Below are positions 16,468 to 25,818 of a DNA stretch of 64,000 nt, piece after piece. Numbering within the stretch: position 1 is the first letter of the stretch; the number at the start of each line of letters is the position of its first letter. The position numbers were made by a program, and so were the translations under genes. The notes beneath the pieces are model-generated. The model worked only from the letters and a program-made list of their open reading frames with translations, had not been told where the DNA came from and did not search any database. Source of the stretch: Aquirickettsiella gammari (GTDB lineage Bacteria; Pseudomonadota; Gammaproteobacteria; Diplorickettsiales; Diplorickettsiaceae); the NCBI GenBank assembly GCA_963701065.1, contig OY969558.1, positions 930,001 to 994,000 on the forward strand. The letters are read 5' to 3'.

Positions 16468-18039
16468 TTATTCCCACTCAATTGTAGCAGGTGGTTTTCC
16501 CGATATATCATAAACTACACGTGAGATTCCAGGCACTTCATTAATAATTCGATTAGATAGTGTTTCGAGTAGATTATAGGGTAAATGAGCCCAGCGAGCT
16601 GTCATAAAATCAATGGTTTCTATAGCACGTATTGCGATGATAGGCGCATATTGACGGGCATCTCCAATGACCCCAACTGAATTAACGGGTAAAAAGACGC
16701 AAAAAGCTTGGCTGATTTTGTCGTAATAATTTTGTGCGCGTAGCTCTTCTTGTAGGATAAGATCGGCTTTACGGACTAGATCAATATTTTTTTGGTTTAC
16801 TTCACCTAAAACACGTATGGCTAATCCAGGTCCTGGAAAGGGATGTTTGTAGATTAGCGCGGGGGGTAAACCTAATTCTAAACCTAACTCGCAAACCTCA
16901 TCTTTAAATAATTCGCGTAAAGGCTCTAACAATTTAAGCTTAAGTGTGTCTGGTAACCCGCCTACATTATGATGAGATTTAATAGCATGTGCTTTTTGTG
17001 TACTGGTGCCAGCCGATTCAATGACATCCGAATAGATAGTTCCTTGTGCTAACCAAGTTATGTCAGGATGTTTACTTGCTTCAGCCTCAAATATTTCTAC
17101 AAATAAATTACCAATCGCCTTACGTTTTTCTTCAGGATCAGTGATTCCATTTAAGATTTTTAAGAAGCGATCGGAGGCATCTATTTTTACAACTGAGATA
17201 TGCATATCATCAGCAAGTGCTTGAATGATAGTATCTTTATCAGTGGTACGAAGTAGGCCGGTATTAACAAAGACGCATAGTAATTGTTTGCCAATCGCTT
17301 TATGTAGTAAAGCGGCTAAAACGGAAGAATCTACACCGCCTGATAAAGCAAGTAATACTTTTTCCTTACCTACTTTTTCTTTTATTTCCGCAATTTCATG
17401 TTCTAAAATCCGAGTAGCTGTCCAGCTAGCTCGACAATGACAAATTTTATCGACAAAACTAGCTAATATTTTTTTGCCTTGTCGGGTATGAGTCACTTCG
17501 GGATGAAATTGTAAACCATAGAAGTGACGTAGAGGATCCGCCATACCTGCAATAGGCGTATTAGGCGTATTTAAAATCACCATAAATCCAGGAGGAACCG
17601 ATTCAACGTGATCACCATGACTCATCCAAACATCAAGTAATGCATTTTCTTCATCTTCAGGATTATCCCGAATATCGGTTAATAATTCAGTCGGTGTAGT
17701 AATTAGGGCTGGAGCGTAACCAAATTCACGATGCGCACAAGAAACTACATTGCCTCCAAGTTGCTCGGCCATAGTCTGCATGCCGTAACAAATACCTAAA
17801 ACAGGGCAACCTAAGGTAAATACTATTTCAGGTGCGCGAGGGGTGGTGTCTGAAGTGACTGTTTCGGGACCGCCCGATAAGATAATTCCCTTGGGAGCAA
17901 AAGCTTGAATTTCAGACTCTGTTGTATCGTAAGGGTAGATTTCACAATAGACATGCTGTTCACGAATACGTCTGGCAATTAATGGGGTATATTGTGAGCC
18001 AAAATCTAGAATTAGTATACGTTCTTTAGGAAAAGTCAT
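16468..18039 (-). CDS. guaA: GMP synthase (glutamine-hydrolysing)
   Basis: Amidates XMP to GMP. 523 residues. N-terminal glutamine amidotransferase with nucleophile in GICYGMQ and histidine in FHPEVTHT; ATP pyrophosphatase domain with P-loop LSGGVDSSV (about 232); C-terminal dimerisation domain ending KPPATIEWE. Lies 91 bases after guaB on the same strand, the standard guaBA operon. Confidence 0.98.
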   Translation of the reverse strand: MTFPKERILILDFGSQYTPLIARRIREQHVYCEIYPYDTTESEIQAFAPKGIILSGGPETVTSDTTPRAPEIVFTLGCPVLGICYGMQTMAEQLGGNVVSCAHREFGYAPALITTPTELLTDIRDNPEDEENALLDVWMSHGDHVESVPPGFMVILNTPNTPIAGMADPLRHFYGLQFHPEVTHTRQGKKILASFVDKICHCRASWTATRILEHEIAEIKEKVGKEKVLLALSGGVDSSVLAALLHKAIGKQLLCVFVNTGLLRTTDKDTIIQALADDMHISVVKIDASDRFLKILNGITDPEEKRKAIGNLFVEIFEAEASKHPDITWLAQGTIYSDVIESAGTSTQKAHAIKSHHNVGGLPDTLKLKLLEPLRELFKDEVCELGLELGLPPALIYKHPFPGPGLAIRVLGEVNQKNIDLVRKADLILQEELRAQNYYDKISQAFCVFLPVNSVGVIGDARQYAPIIAIRAIETIDFMTARWAHLPYNLLETLSNRIINEVPGISRVVYDISGKPPATIEWE

Positions 18040-18130
18040 TTAATGTACGCTCCGTTTTTTTATTCGAAATAAATAGTTAGGTTTCATAAAAAGATCAATA
18101 ATTACTATAAGATTTGATATATATGAAGTC

Positions 18131-19597
18131 TCAATCTTCACGATAATAGTAATTAGGCGCTTCTTTGGTAATTGCTACGTTATGAACATGGCTTTCTCTT
18201 ATGCCAGCGGCGGTTATTTTTATAAATTGAGCTTTTTTACGAAGCTCCGCGAGATCGCTACTTCCGGTATAGCCCATGCCAGCACGTACACCACCTAGTA
18301 AATGGTGTATAACAGTCTGCAAGGGGCCTTTATAAGGTATTCGGCCTTCTATCCCTTCCGGAACTAATTTATTCGATTCTAAAGTATCTTGAAAATAACG
18401 ATCTGAAGAACCTTGTTGCATAGCACCTAAGGAGCCCATGCCACGATAAGCTTTATAAGGTTGATTTTGATAAAGCTCTATTTCTCCCGGTGCTTCTTCA
18501 GTTCCAGCAAATAAGCCACCAATCATTACTGCGTGTGCGCCGGCGGCTAATGCTTTACAAAGATCACCTGAATAACGAATTCCACCATCGGCGATGATGG
18601 TTACCGGTTTTCCTTTCAGCGCTGTAGCAACAGCCATTATGGCTGTAATTTGAGGAACACCCACTCCTGTAACAATTCGAGTAGTACAAATAGAGCCAGG
18701 ACCAACCCCTACTTTTATAACATCGGCACCTGCCGCTACTAATGCCTGTGCCGCATCTGCTGTCGCAATGTTACCTGCTATGAGAGAAACATGAGGATAT
18801 TTAGTTTTTAACCACCTCACCATATCGAGAACACTTTGTGAATGGCCATGTGCGGTATCGAGACAAATTATATCAACATCCGCTTCAATTAATGCAGTTG
18901 CACGTTCTTTAGCGCTGATACCGATACCTATGGCCGCGCCCACACATAATTGACCGCGTTGATCTTTGTTTGCAAATGGTTTTTCTTTAGTTTTCTGTAA
19001 GTCTTTTGCTGTCATTAACCCGCAGCAACGAAATTGTTCGTCGACAATCAAGACTTTTTCTAAACGGTGACGATGTAATAAATCAATGATTTCTTCTGGG
19101 CTGGCTTGTTCTCTTGCAGTGACTAGACGTTCTTTGGGTGTCATAATCTGAGAAGCAGGCTGATCTAAATTTTTTTCAAAGCGTATGTCCCTATGCGTGA
19201 TGATACCTACTAATTGGCCTTCTTTTTCGACAACAGGGATGCCTGAAATAGAGTAAGTAACCATTAACTTGAGCAGTTCTCGTAGCGTTGTTTTAGGTGA
19301 AACCGTGATGGGGTTTCTTACCATGCCACTCTCAAAGTTTTTTACTTTTTTGATTTGCTGTGTTTGAGCTTCTATCGACATATTTTTATGGATGATTCCT
19401 AGCCCCCCCTCTTGAGCAAGTGCTATAGCGAGCTTTGCTTCAGTGACCGTATCCATAGCGGCTGAGATCAAAGGAATTTTTAAATTAATTGTAGAGCTTA
19501 ACTGGGTCTCCAAGGATACGTCTTTAGGCAAAACCATAGAGTGGTTGGGGAGTAATAATACATCGTCGAAAGTTAACCCTTCTAGAATCATTTTCAT
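18131..19597 (-). CDS. guaB: Inosine-5'-monophosphate dehydrogenase
   Basis: Oxidises IMP to XMP, the committed GMP step. 488 residues: barrel start LTFDDVLLLPNHS, two CBS motifs inserted at about 95-205 (VTVSPKTTLRELLKL, RLVTAREQ), catalytic loop GSICTTRIVTGVG with the active cysteine, and MIGGLFAGTEEAPGE. First gene of guaBA; upstream (19650-19657) is an unusual run of eight C on the plus strand, and an ATTATA (-10 on the minus strand) at 19673-19678. Confidence 0.98.
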   Translation of the reverse strand: MKMILEGLTFDDVLLLPNHSMVLPKDVSLETQLSSTINLKIPLISAAMDTVTEAKLAIALAQEGGLGIIHKNMSIEAQTQQIKKVKNFESGMVRNPITVSPKTTLRELLKLMVTYSISGIPVVEKEGQLVGIITHRDIRFEKNLDQPASQIMTPKERLVTAREQASPEEIIDLLHRHRLEKVLIVDEQFRCCGLMTAKDLQKTKEKPFANKDQRGQLCVGAAIGIGISAKERATALIEADVDIICLDTAHGHSQSVLDMVRWLKTKYPHVSLIAGNIATADAAQALVAAGADVIKVGVGPGSICTTRIVTGVGVPQITAIMAVATALKGKPVTIIADGGIRYSGDLCKALAAGAHAVMIGGLFAGTEEAPGEIELYQNQPYKAYRGMGSLGAMQQGSSDRYFQDTLESNKLVPEGIEGRIPYKGPLQTVIHHLLGGVRAGMGYTGSSDLAELRKKAQFIKITAAGIRESHVHNVAITKEAPNYYYRED

Positions 19598-19796
19598 AAT
19601 AAAAGCAAATGGTAAAGCGGAATAAAATTGGGTAGAAGGTACCTTATAGCCCCCCCCGAAGTCTAGTGGCCAATTATAAAAAATCCATATTTAGGCCAAA
19701 ATGTTATTAACATTTATTATCTGTTTTTAGTTAACTACTTGAGTTAAAATAATTTTTTTAAGTTTAATAAATATCTCTTACAGGAGACTTACAATC

Positions 19797-20468
19797 ATGT
19801 CCCAGGCATTACTTCAGCGTAATTTAGATACTCCCGGTGCAAGGCTTAAGTATTTGCGCTCAATTTTACGGCTTACTAGAGCGTATATAGAAAAAAAATA
19901 TAAGTTGCCAGAAATCACTCTGAAATCTTGGGAAAATAGTATGATTAAGATTTCCAAAAATGGTATTAAACGTTGTGTTACTGTTTATAAGAACGAAGGT
20001 TTAATCGTTGATGAATCCTGGATAGCGGATGGAAAAGGACTTGATCCGACTATTAGACTTTCACTAGGTCATTATTTTGCGATGCCTAGTGAAACCGTTA
20101 TGCCTATCGATGCAGATGCAGATGATGAAGTCGCTATGATGAGGGATGCCCAGGAGTTTAGAGATAGATATTCTAATGCGGTTGTTATGATAGTCTCAAA
20201 TGACGAAATGAGTCCTTATTATAGAGCGGGCGATTATGTAGGAGGAAGGCTAAGAACCGCTAGCGAATTAGACTTTATTGTCAATAAAGATTGTATTATT
20301 TATTTAAAAGGAGGAGGTCAATATTTTCGGCGACTTTTTAAAGATTCTTTAGGGCGTTATAATCTCGCCTGCTTAAACCCGGTAGGTAGGACTACAGAGC
20401 CTATAATTTTTGATGCTGACATTGAGTCTGCTGCCGCCATTATCTGGATTCGAAGAAAAGACGAATAG
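19797..20468 (+). CDS. S24/LexA-like repressor with degenerate protease domain
   Basis: 223 residues. The N-terminal part (about 12-60) looks like a helix-turn-helix region (ARLKYLRSILRLTRAYIEKKY, LKSWENS); the C-terminal part (about 125-220) follows the LexA/CI peptidase fold: VMIVSNDEMSPYYRAGDYVGG corresponds to the self-cleavage Ser region and YFRRLF to the Lys region. The catalytic serine position is E137 and the lysine position is R178, so self-cleavage is not expected. Good ribosome site (AGGAGA) before ATG. Probably a DNA-binding regulator that cannot be inactivated by the SOS route. Target unknown. Confidence 0.6.
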   Translation: MSQALLQRNLDTPGARLKYLRSILRLTRAYIEKKYKLPEITLKSWENSMIKISKNGIKRCVTVYKNEGLIVDESWIADGKGLDPTIRLSLGHYFAMPSETVMPIDADADDEVAMMRDAQEFRDRYSNAVVMIVSNDEMSPYYRAGDYVGGRLRTASELDFIVNKDCIIYLKGGGQYFRRLFKDSLGRYNLACLNPVGRTTEPIIFDADIESAAAIIWIRRKDE

Positions 20469-20494
20469 AGGGCGGTGTACAAGGTTTAGGTTTT

Positions 20495-20989
20495 CTAACA
20501 TTTAATAAAGTGAATATCCCTTTCGATGATCTTAGTTAGATCATTTTTAAGTCTAGTAAGTTGGATATAATATTTACTTAGGAAACTATAATGATTAAAT
20601 TTAGAAAACCCAGTAGCGAGTACAATCATGTATTTTAAATGTTGCTGTTTATGTATAAACAGCAATCCATTTTTCATGCCATGTAAAATGCGTTGCCTCA
20701 TGATTTCTTTGCCGAAAGAGTCAATATAGTCAATTTCTGAGAAGGGAAGAATGTTTCTTTGTGATAATTTTTTGGCTTTTATGAGTGGATCGTTGTTAGT
20801 TATTTGGTTTTTATCAAAATAAACTTGCCATTCTAATCTTGAGATAAGCGAAATGAGTTTCTTTTGTGTTTGGTCTTCGATCCCGACCGCAAAATAATCG
20901 ATAGGGGAAACGTTAATATTATTAATATAGTCGAAAAAAGTAGTTCGTGTTGATTCCGTATTTATAGGCGTATAATGATATTCCTTCAT
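20495..20989 (-). CDS. LuxR-type autoinducer-binding-like domain protein without HTH
   Basis: 164 residues, not confidently assigned. The pattern W54-x2-Y57, then D67-P68, then LPF (81-83), then G104 and G108 resembles the acyl-homoserine-lactone-binding domain of LuxR proteins (W..Y......DP.....LPF.W...G). The helix-turn-helix domain that should follow is absent: the protein ends at the length where LuxR linkers begin. The tryptophan expected after LPF is replaced by glutamate at 85. Convergent with the S24-like repressor and divergent from the glycerophosphodiesterase (26 bases). May be an orphan sensor or decoy; function is inference. Confidence 0.5.
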   Translation of the reverse strand: MKEYHYTPINTESTRTTFFDYINNINVSPIDYFAVGIEDQTQKKLISLISRLEWQVYFDKNQITNNDPLIKAKKLSQRNILPFSEIDYIDSFGKEIMRQRILHGMKNGLLFIHKQQHLKYMIVLATGFSKFNHYSFLSKYYIQLTRLKNDLTKIIERDIHFIKC

Positions 20990-21015
20990 GGAAAGAAGAC
21001 CCTCATTGGATAAGG

Positions 21016-21921
21016 ATGCGAGTAAACCTTAGCTTAGTTTGGTTAGTATTTTCAGGCTTTACATGCTATATATGGGAAATATTTTATCATATTTCTTTAG
21101 CCATCAAAGATATTTATACTAAGTGTTATGGAATTTGTATGTTTCCACTTTATCAAGTTAATGCAACGCCACTTGTTATTGCTCACCGTGGAGGAGCAGG
21201 ATTGTGGCCTGAAAATACTTTATTTGCATTACAGGAAGCGGAAAAATTAGGAGCCGATTTAAGCGAAATTGATATCCACATGACCCGGGACGGGGTTTTA
21301 GTTGCTATCCATGACGAATCTTTAGATCGTACTACTAACGCTAAAGGTTTGGTTCAAGATTTCACTTTTTCAGAACTGAAAAAATTAGATGCCGCTTATC
21401 ATTGGACCAATGATGAGGGTCGTACCTACCCTTTTCGGGGTCGAGGGATTAAAATTCCTAGTTTAAACGAGATCTTCTCTGCATTTCCAAAACAAGCCAT
21501 TAGTATAGAAATAAAGCAAAATGATCCTCCTATCGTGGCTGCATTGCGAGAGCTTATCAATCACTATCAAAAAACTAAACAAGTGTTAGTGTCTGCTTTT
21601 AATGCTCGTACTATGAAAGTTGTGCGCAGGCTTTGCCCTAAAATAGCGAGTGCCGCTACGCAAGTGGAGATTGATCGTTTTGCTAAACTAAGTAAAATAT
21701 TTTTGACAAGGCCTTTTTTGTTAAGTGCTACCGCGTTAGAGGTCCCTTTTAGTGTTGTTACCCCCCATCTTGTAAAAGCAGCCCATAAAAAAAATAAACG
21801 GGTCGATGTTTGGACAGTTAATGAAATTGAAGATATGGAATGGTTATTAGCATTGGGAGTAGATGGTATTTTAACCGATTTTCCGGATAAATTGCTTAAT
21901 TTGGTTCGCGCTAAGACTTAA
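21016..21921 (+). CDS. Glycerophosphodiester phosphodiesterase
   Basis: Hydrolyses glycerophosphodiesters to glycerol-3-phosphate and an alcohol. TIM-barrel motifs: IAHRGGAGLWPENT, SEIDIHMTRDGVLVAIHD, ESLDRTT and the C-terminal VDVWTVNE...GVDGILTDFPD. From ATG 21016 the product is 301 residues with a hydrophobic N-terminal stretch (about 5-30) that could be a membrane anchor or uncleaved signal; the alternative ATG 21139 gives 260 residues beginning just before the catalytic domain. Neither has a good ribosome site. Location in the cell is therefore uncertain. Confidence 0.88.
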   Translation: MRVNLSLVWLVFSGFTCYIWEIFYHISLAIKDIYTKCYGICMFPLYQVNATPLVIAHRGGAGLWPENTLFALQEAEKLGADLSEIDIHMTRDGVLVAIHDESLDRTTNAKGLVQDFTFSELKKLDAAYHWTNDEGRTYPFRGRGIKIPSLNEIFSAFPKQAISIEIKQNDPPIVAALRELINHYQKTKQVLVSAFNARTMKVVRRLCPKIASAATQVEIDRFAKLSKIFLTRPFLLSATALEVPFSVVTPHLVKAAHKKNKRVDVWTVNEIEDMEWLLALGVDGILTDFPDKLLNLVRAKT

Positions 21922-22091
21922 GTTTTTTAGTTTACATCCCCTAATTTTTTTACCCCTAGATAGAGAGCTCTGGTGAATAATTTCAATTTTTCTGTAGTTA
22001 ATATTTAGAGGAGATATAAAAATTTTCACGCGATTTAGCGAGTTAAGCCAGGGTTTATATTAAAACCTATAGTGTCATGCTATTAAGTCTG

Positions 22092-22097
22092 TATAAT
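22092..22097 (+). promoter_or_regulatory. -10 box upstream of ndk
   Basis: Perfect TATAAT 57 bases before the ndk start, in a 232-base gap that otherwise holds no gene. No convincing -35 at the right distance. Confidence 0.3.
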
Positions 22098-22153
22098 ACG
22101 AGCTCTTAATTCTTTAAGTAAATAGTTAGTTAAAACAAAAGTTTGAGGCATTT

Positions 22154-22585
22154 ATGGCGATTCAACAGACCCTTTCTATCATTAAACCCGATGCGGTTAG
22201 AAAAAATAATATTGGTGCGATTACCCAGCGATTTGAAGAGGCTGGATTGAAGGTTATTGCCGCAAGAATGGAAAAATTAACTATCAATCAAGCCAAAAAA
22301 TTTTATCAAGTTCACAAAGAAAGGCCTTTTTTCAACCAATTAGTTGACTTTATTTGCTCAGGCCCCATTATGATTCAAGTCCTAGAAGGGCCTAATGCCA
22401 TTTTGAAAAATCGCGAGCTTATGGGGGCCACTGACCCTATGCAAGCTGAGGCGGGTACAATTCGTGCAGATTTTGCTGAAAGTATCGGTCAAAATGCAGT
22501 TCATGGATCAGATAGTCCTGAAACAGCGCGACAGGAAGTCGCTTTCTTTTTCACGCAAGATCAGTGTTTTAGTGAAGAGCTTTAA
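22154..22585 (+). CDS. ndk: Nucleoside-diphosphate kinase
   Basis: Balances nucleoside triphosphates by phosphate transfer from ATP. 143 residues; phosphohistidine H117 in NAVHGSDS, with SIIKPDAV and MGATDP also intact. A preceding GAGG gives the ribosome site. Starts the ndk-rlmN-pilF-hisS-yfgM-bamB-der run, in which intergenic spaces are only a few bases. Confidence 0.98.
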   Translation: MAIQQTLSIIKPDAVRKNNIGAITQRFEEAGLKVIAARMEKLTINQAKKFYQVHKERPFFNQLVDFICSGPIMIQVLEGPNAILKNRELMGATDPMQAEAGTIRADFAESIGQNAVHGSDSPETARQEVAFFFTQDQCFSEEL

Positions 22586-22587
22586 TT

Positions 22588-23709
22588 ATGACGGCGCCGC
22601 TTAAAAATTTACTTGATTTTAACCGAGAGGGAATGCAGCGATTTTTTGATGAGCTAGGTGAAAAGCCTTACCGAGCACAGCAGGTTTTGAAATGGGTTCA
22701 TCAGCTTGGAATTCAGGATATTGACCTGATGAACAACCTAAGCAAATCCTTACGGACCCGTTTAAAATCTATTGCGGAAATTAGTTTGCCAAAAGTCGTT
22801 TCTGAACAGTTATCCGAGGATGGGACGCGAAAATGGTTGTTACGTCTTAGCGACGGTAATTGTATTGAAACAGTTTTTATTCCTGAGCTGAGTCGAGGGA
22901 CTTTATGTGTTTCTTCACAAGTAGGTTGTGCGTTGAATTGCAGTTTTTGTTCGACAGCACAACAAGGCTTCAGTCGTAATTTAACTGTTGCGGAAATTAT
23001 TGGTCAAGTATGGGTTGCGGTACGATATTTAGCCGGTGTGTCTTTACGTCACGATCATACAGTCAGTAATATTGTGATGATGGGCATGGGTGAGCCCTTA
23101 TTAAATTTTGACAATGTAGTTAAAGCAATGGATTTGATGCTGGACGATTTTGCTTATGGTTTCTCTAAGCGTCGTGTTACGTTAAGTACTTCTGGGGTAG
23201 TGCCGGCATTACAACGCTTGTCTGAAGTGAGCGAAGTAGCGCTTGCTGTTTCTTTACATGCGCCTAATGATGAACTGAGAAATCGTTTAGTGCCTATCAA
23301 TAAGAAATATCCTCTTCGGGAATTGTTGACGGTTTGTCGAAATTATTTTATAGGGGATAAGCGACGTCGAATTACCATGGAATATGTTATGTTAGAAGGT
23401 ATAAATGATAAGCCCGAACATGCGCGCCAATTAATTAAAATTTTAGAGGGTATCCCTGTTAAGGTAAATTTGATTCCTTTTAATCCTTTTCCTAATGCGG
23501 TTTATCGTCGTTCTACACCAGAAGCTATAGAACGTTTTAAAAATATTTTGCTGCGCGCGGGGCTTAATACGATAACTCGAAAAACGCGGGGTGATGATAT
23601 CGATGCGGCCTGTGGTCAATTAGTCGGTTTTGTACAAGATCGGAGTTATCGTAATAGAGGACGCCAAAACATAATTCCTATCTTAGTTGAATCATCTGCA
23701 GTTGTTTAA
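22588..23709 (+). CDS. rlmN: Dual-specificity 23S rRNA/tRNA adenine-C2 methyltransferase
   Basis: Radical-SAM enzyme methylating A2503 of 23S rRNA and A37 of some tRNAs. The CxxxCxxC cluster is in CALNCSFCST; MMGMGEPLLNFDN and SLHAPND are further family motifs, and the C-terminal region has the cysteine in DIDAACGQL that forms the intermediate. 373 residues. Two bases after ndk. Confidence 0.97.
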   Translation: MTAPLKNLLDFNREGMQRFFDELGEKPYRAQQVLKWVHQLGIQDIDLMNNLSKSLRTRLKSIAEISLPKVVSEQLSEDGTRKWLLRLSDGNCIETVFIPELSRGTLCVSSQVGCALNCSFCSTAQQGFSRNLTVAEIIGQVWVAVRYLAGVSLRHDHTVSNIVMMGMGEPLLNFDNVVKAMDLMLDDFAYGFSKRRVTLSTSGVVPALQRLSEVSEVALAVSLHAPNDELRNRLVPINKKYPLRELLTVCRNYFIGDKRRRITMEYVMLEGINDKPEHARQLIKILEGIPVKVNLIPFNPFPNAVYRRSTPEAIERFKNILLRAGLNTITRKTRGDDIDAACGQLVGFVQDRSYRNRGRQNIIPILVESSAVV

Positions 23710-23740
23710 TGGAAGTTGAAAAAGGGGAGATAAGTAAGTG

Positions 23741-24535
23741 ATGTTGATGTTAAAACAATTTACTGTAATTTTTTTAATTACAAGTCTTACAGCGTGTAGT
23801 ATTTTTTCCAAATCACAAATTCCAACAACGGGTCCACAAGCCGCAGAGGCTAATGTACAATTAGGCTTGGCTTATTTACAGAGCGGTGATGTACAGCGCG
23901 CGCATCAAAAGCTATTACTTGCAGAACAACAAGCGCCCGGGTCTATGCAGGTTCAAGGCGCAATGGGTTATTTTTTAGAAAGTACAGGAAGTCTTCCTTC
24001 AGCAAATGCTTATTATCGTAGAGCGATAGCACTTAATCCAAAATCAGGCGCTGCGCAAAATAATTATGGTACTTACTTGTGTCGTCAGGGACGTTATTTA
24101 GAAGCGGATCACCATTTTTTATTAGCGCTACAAGATTCTACTTATCTTAATACAGCTCAGGTTTACGAAAATGCAGGATTATGTGCCATGCAGATTCCTG
24201 ATAGGAAAAAAGCGAGCGCTTATTTTACTCAAGCTGTTACCCAAGATCCTAACCGTTCTATGTCTTGGTTAGAGTTAGGGCGAATAAGTTATCAAGAAAA
24301 GGATTATCAGCAGGCACAGCAATATTTAGACCATTATATGCAGTTAACTAAAGAACCGGCACCTAATGCACTATGGTTGGGCGCTGTTTTAGCAAGAGCT
24401 TTAGGCAATCAATCAGCGGCGGGACGTTATACTTTAATGCTGCAAACAAGATTTCCTAACTCCGATGCTTATAGGGCATTAATAAAAACGCCTAAACTTA
24501 AAATTAAACCAAAAAATAAACAACTTTATTATTAA
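23741..24535 (+). CDS. pilF: PilF/PilW-type TPR lipoprotein (type IV pilus pilotin)
   Basis: Lipoprotein with lipobox LTAC (Cys about residue 19) and four to five TPR repeats (ANVQLGLAYLQSGDVQRAHQKL, AQNNYGTYLCRQGRYLEADHHF, AQVYENAGLCAMQIPDRKKASAYF). In Pseudomonas PilF pilots secretin PilQ to the outer membrane; whether this organism makes pili is not visible. ATG 23741 chosen; GTG 23738 directly precedes it. rodZ and ispG, which usually separate this gene from hisS, are absent. Confidence 0.85.
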   Translation: MLMLKQFTVIFLITSLTACSIFSKSQIPTTGPQAAEANVQLGLAYLQSGDVQRAHQKLLLAEQQAPGSMQVQGAMGYFLESTGSLPSANAYYRRAIALNPKSGAAQNNYGTYLCRQGRYLEADHHFLLALQDSTYLNTAQVYENAGLCAMQIPDRKKASAYFTQAVTQDPNRSMSWLELGRISYQEKDYQQAQQYLDHYMQLTKEPAPNALWLGAVLARALGNQSAAGRYTLMLQTRFPNSDAYRALIKTPKLKIKPKNKQLYY

Positions 24536-24537
24536 TT

Positions 24538-25818
24538 ATGGCCGCGAAGATTCAAGCTATTCGTGGAATGAATGACATTCTACCTGAACATATTGCTATT
24601 TGGCAGAGAGTAGAAAGTGTCTTGCGTCTACTTGCCAGACAATACGGCTACCAAGAGATTCGCTTACCAATTCTTGAAAAGACAGAATTATTTAAGCGCT
24701 GTATAGGAAGTGTTACTGATATTGTTGAAAAAGAGATGTACACTTTTATCGACCGCAATGGTGATAGTTTATCATTGCGGCCTGAAGGAACGGTGGGATG
24801 TGTTCGTGCAGGTATAGAGCAGGGCTTGCTTTACAAGCAAATTCAGCGTTGGTGGTATCTGGGCCCCATGTTTCGACATGAGCGACCGCAAAAAGGTCGT
24901 TATAGGCAATTTCATCAATTTGGTGTCGAAGTGTTTGGTTTAGCACAGCCACACATCGATGCGGAGTTGATCCTCATGACAGCACGTCTCTGGGATAAAT
25001 TAGGACTAAAACACCAGTTAAGTTTACAGATTAACTCACTTGGATCGGTAGCAGCACGAAAAGCACATAAAGAAAGTCTAGTCAATTATTTTACCAAACA
25101 TTTCAATCAGTTAGATGAGGATTCTCAACGTCGTTTACAAACCAATCCATTACGTATTCTTGACAGTAAAAATCCTATGATGCAAAAGCTAGTTGAAACC
25201 GCACCACAAATACTTGATTTTCTTGATGAAGACTCGCAACAAGATTTTTGTATTTTACAAGATATCCTTAAAAACGCAGATATTTGTTTTACAATTAATC
25301 CTCGTTTAGTTAGGGGTTTAGATTATTATAATAAAACCGTGTTTGAGTGGGTTATTGTAGCGGAACAAGTTGCGCAAAATACAGTTTGTGCGGGCGGTCG
25401 TTATGATGGCTTGGTTGAACAATTAGGAGGACATTCAACCCCAGCTGTTGGCTTTGCTATAGGTTTAGAGCGTTTAATTGGATTGCTGCCTAAATTAGAC
25501 GCCGCACAAACTGAGGCACTTGAGATATATTTTATAACTATCGGCGATAATGCGAGGCAAAAAGGATTAATTCTAGCCGAATATTTGCGTACTACTTTCC
25601 CAAGTGTAAATTTGATCCTTGATGCGAGTGGGGATGGAATTAAATCTCAGTTTAAACGTGCTGATAAAAGTGCCGCACGTTTTGCTATTATCTTGGGAGA
25701 TGATGAAGTAAATTCAGATACACTTATTATTAAAGATTTAAGAGAGAAAAAACCACAGGAAATTATAAGACAAGATCAAATTATACCGAAATTGCAAGGG
25801 TGTTTAACAAGTGAATGA
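24538..25818 (+). CDS. hisS: Histidyl-tRNA synthetase
   Basis: Class II synthetase charging tRNA-His. 426 residues. Motif 1 near IQAIRGMNDILPE, motif 2 GPMFRHERPQKGRYRQFHQFGVE, histidine loops RGLDYYNKTVFEW and AGGRYDGL, motif 3 GFAIGLERL, then the anticodon-binding C-terminal domain (from about 325). Its tRNA-His gene is at 40316 in this window. Confidence 0.98.
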   Translation: MAAKIQAIRGMNDILPEHIAIWQRVESVLRLLARQYGYQEIRLPILEKTELFKRCIGSVTDIVEKEMYTFIDRNGDSLSLRPEGTVGCVRAGIEQGLLYKQIQRWWYLGPMFRHERPQKGRYRQFHQFGVEVFGLAQPHIDAELILMTARLWDKLGLKHQLSLQINSLGSVAARKAHKESLVNYFTKHFNQLDEDSQRRLQTNPLRILDSKNPMMQKLVETAPQILDFLDEDSQQDFCILQDILKNADICFTINPRLVRGLDYYNKTVFEWVIVAEQVAQNTVCAGGRYDGLVEQLGGHSTPAVGFAIGLERLIGLLPKLDAAQTEALEIYFITIGDNARQKGLILAEYLRTTFPSVNLILDASGDGIKSQFKRADKSAARFAIILGDDEVNSDTLIIKDLREKKPQEIIRQDQIIPKLQGCLTSE

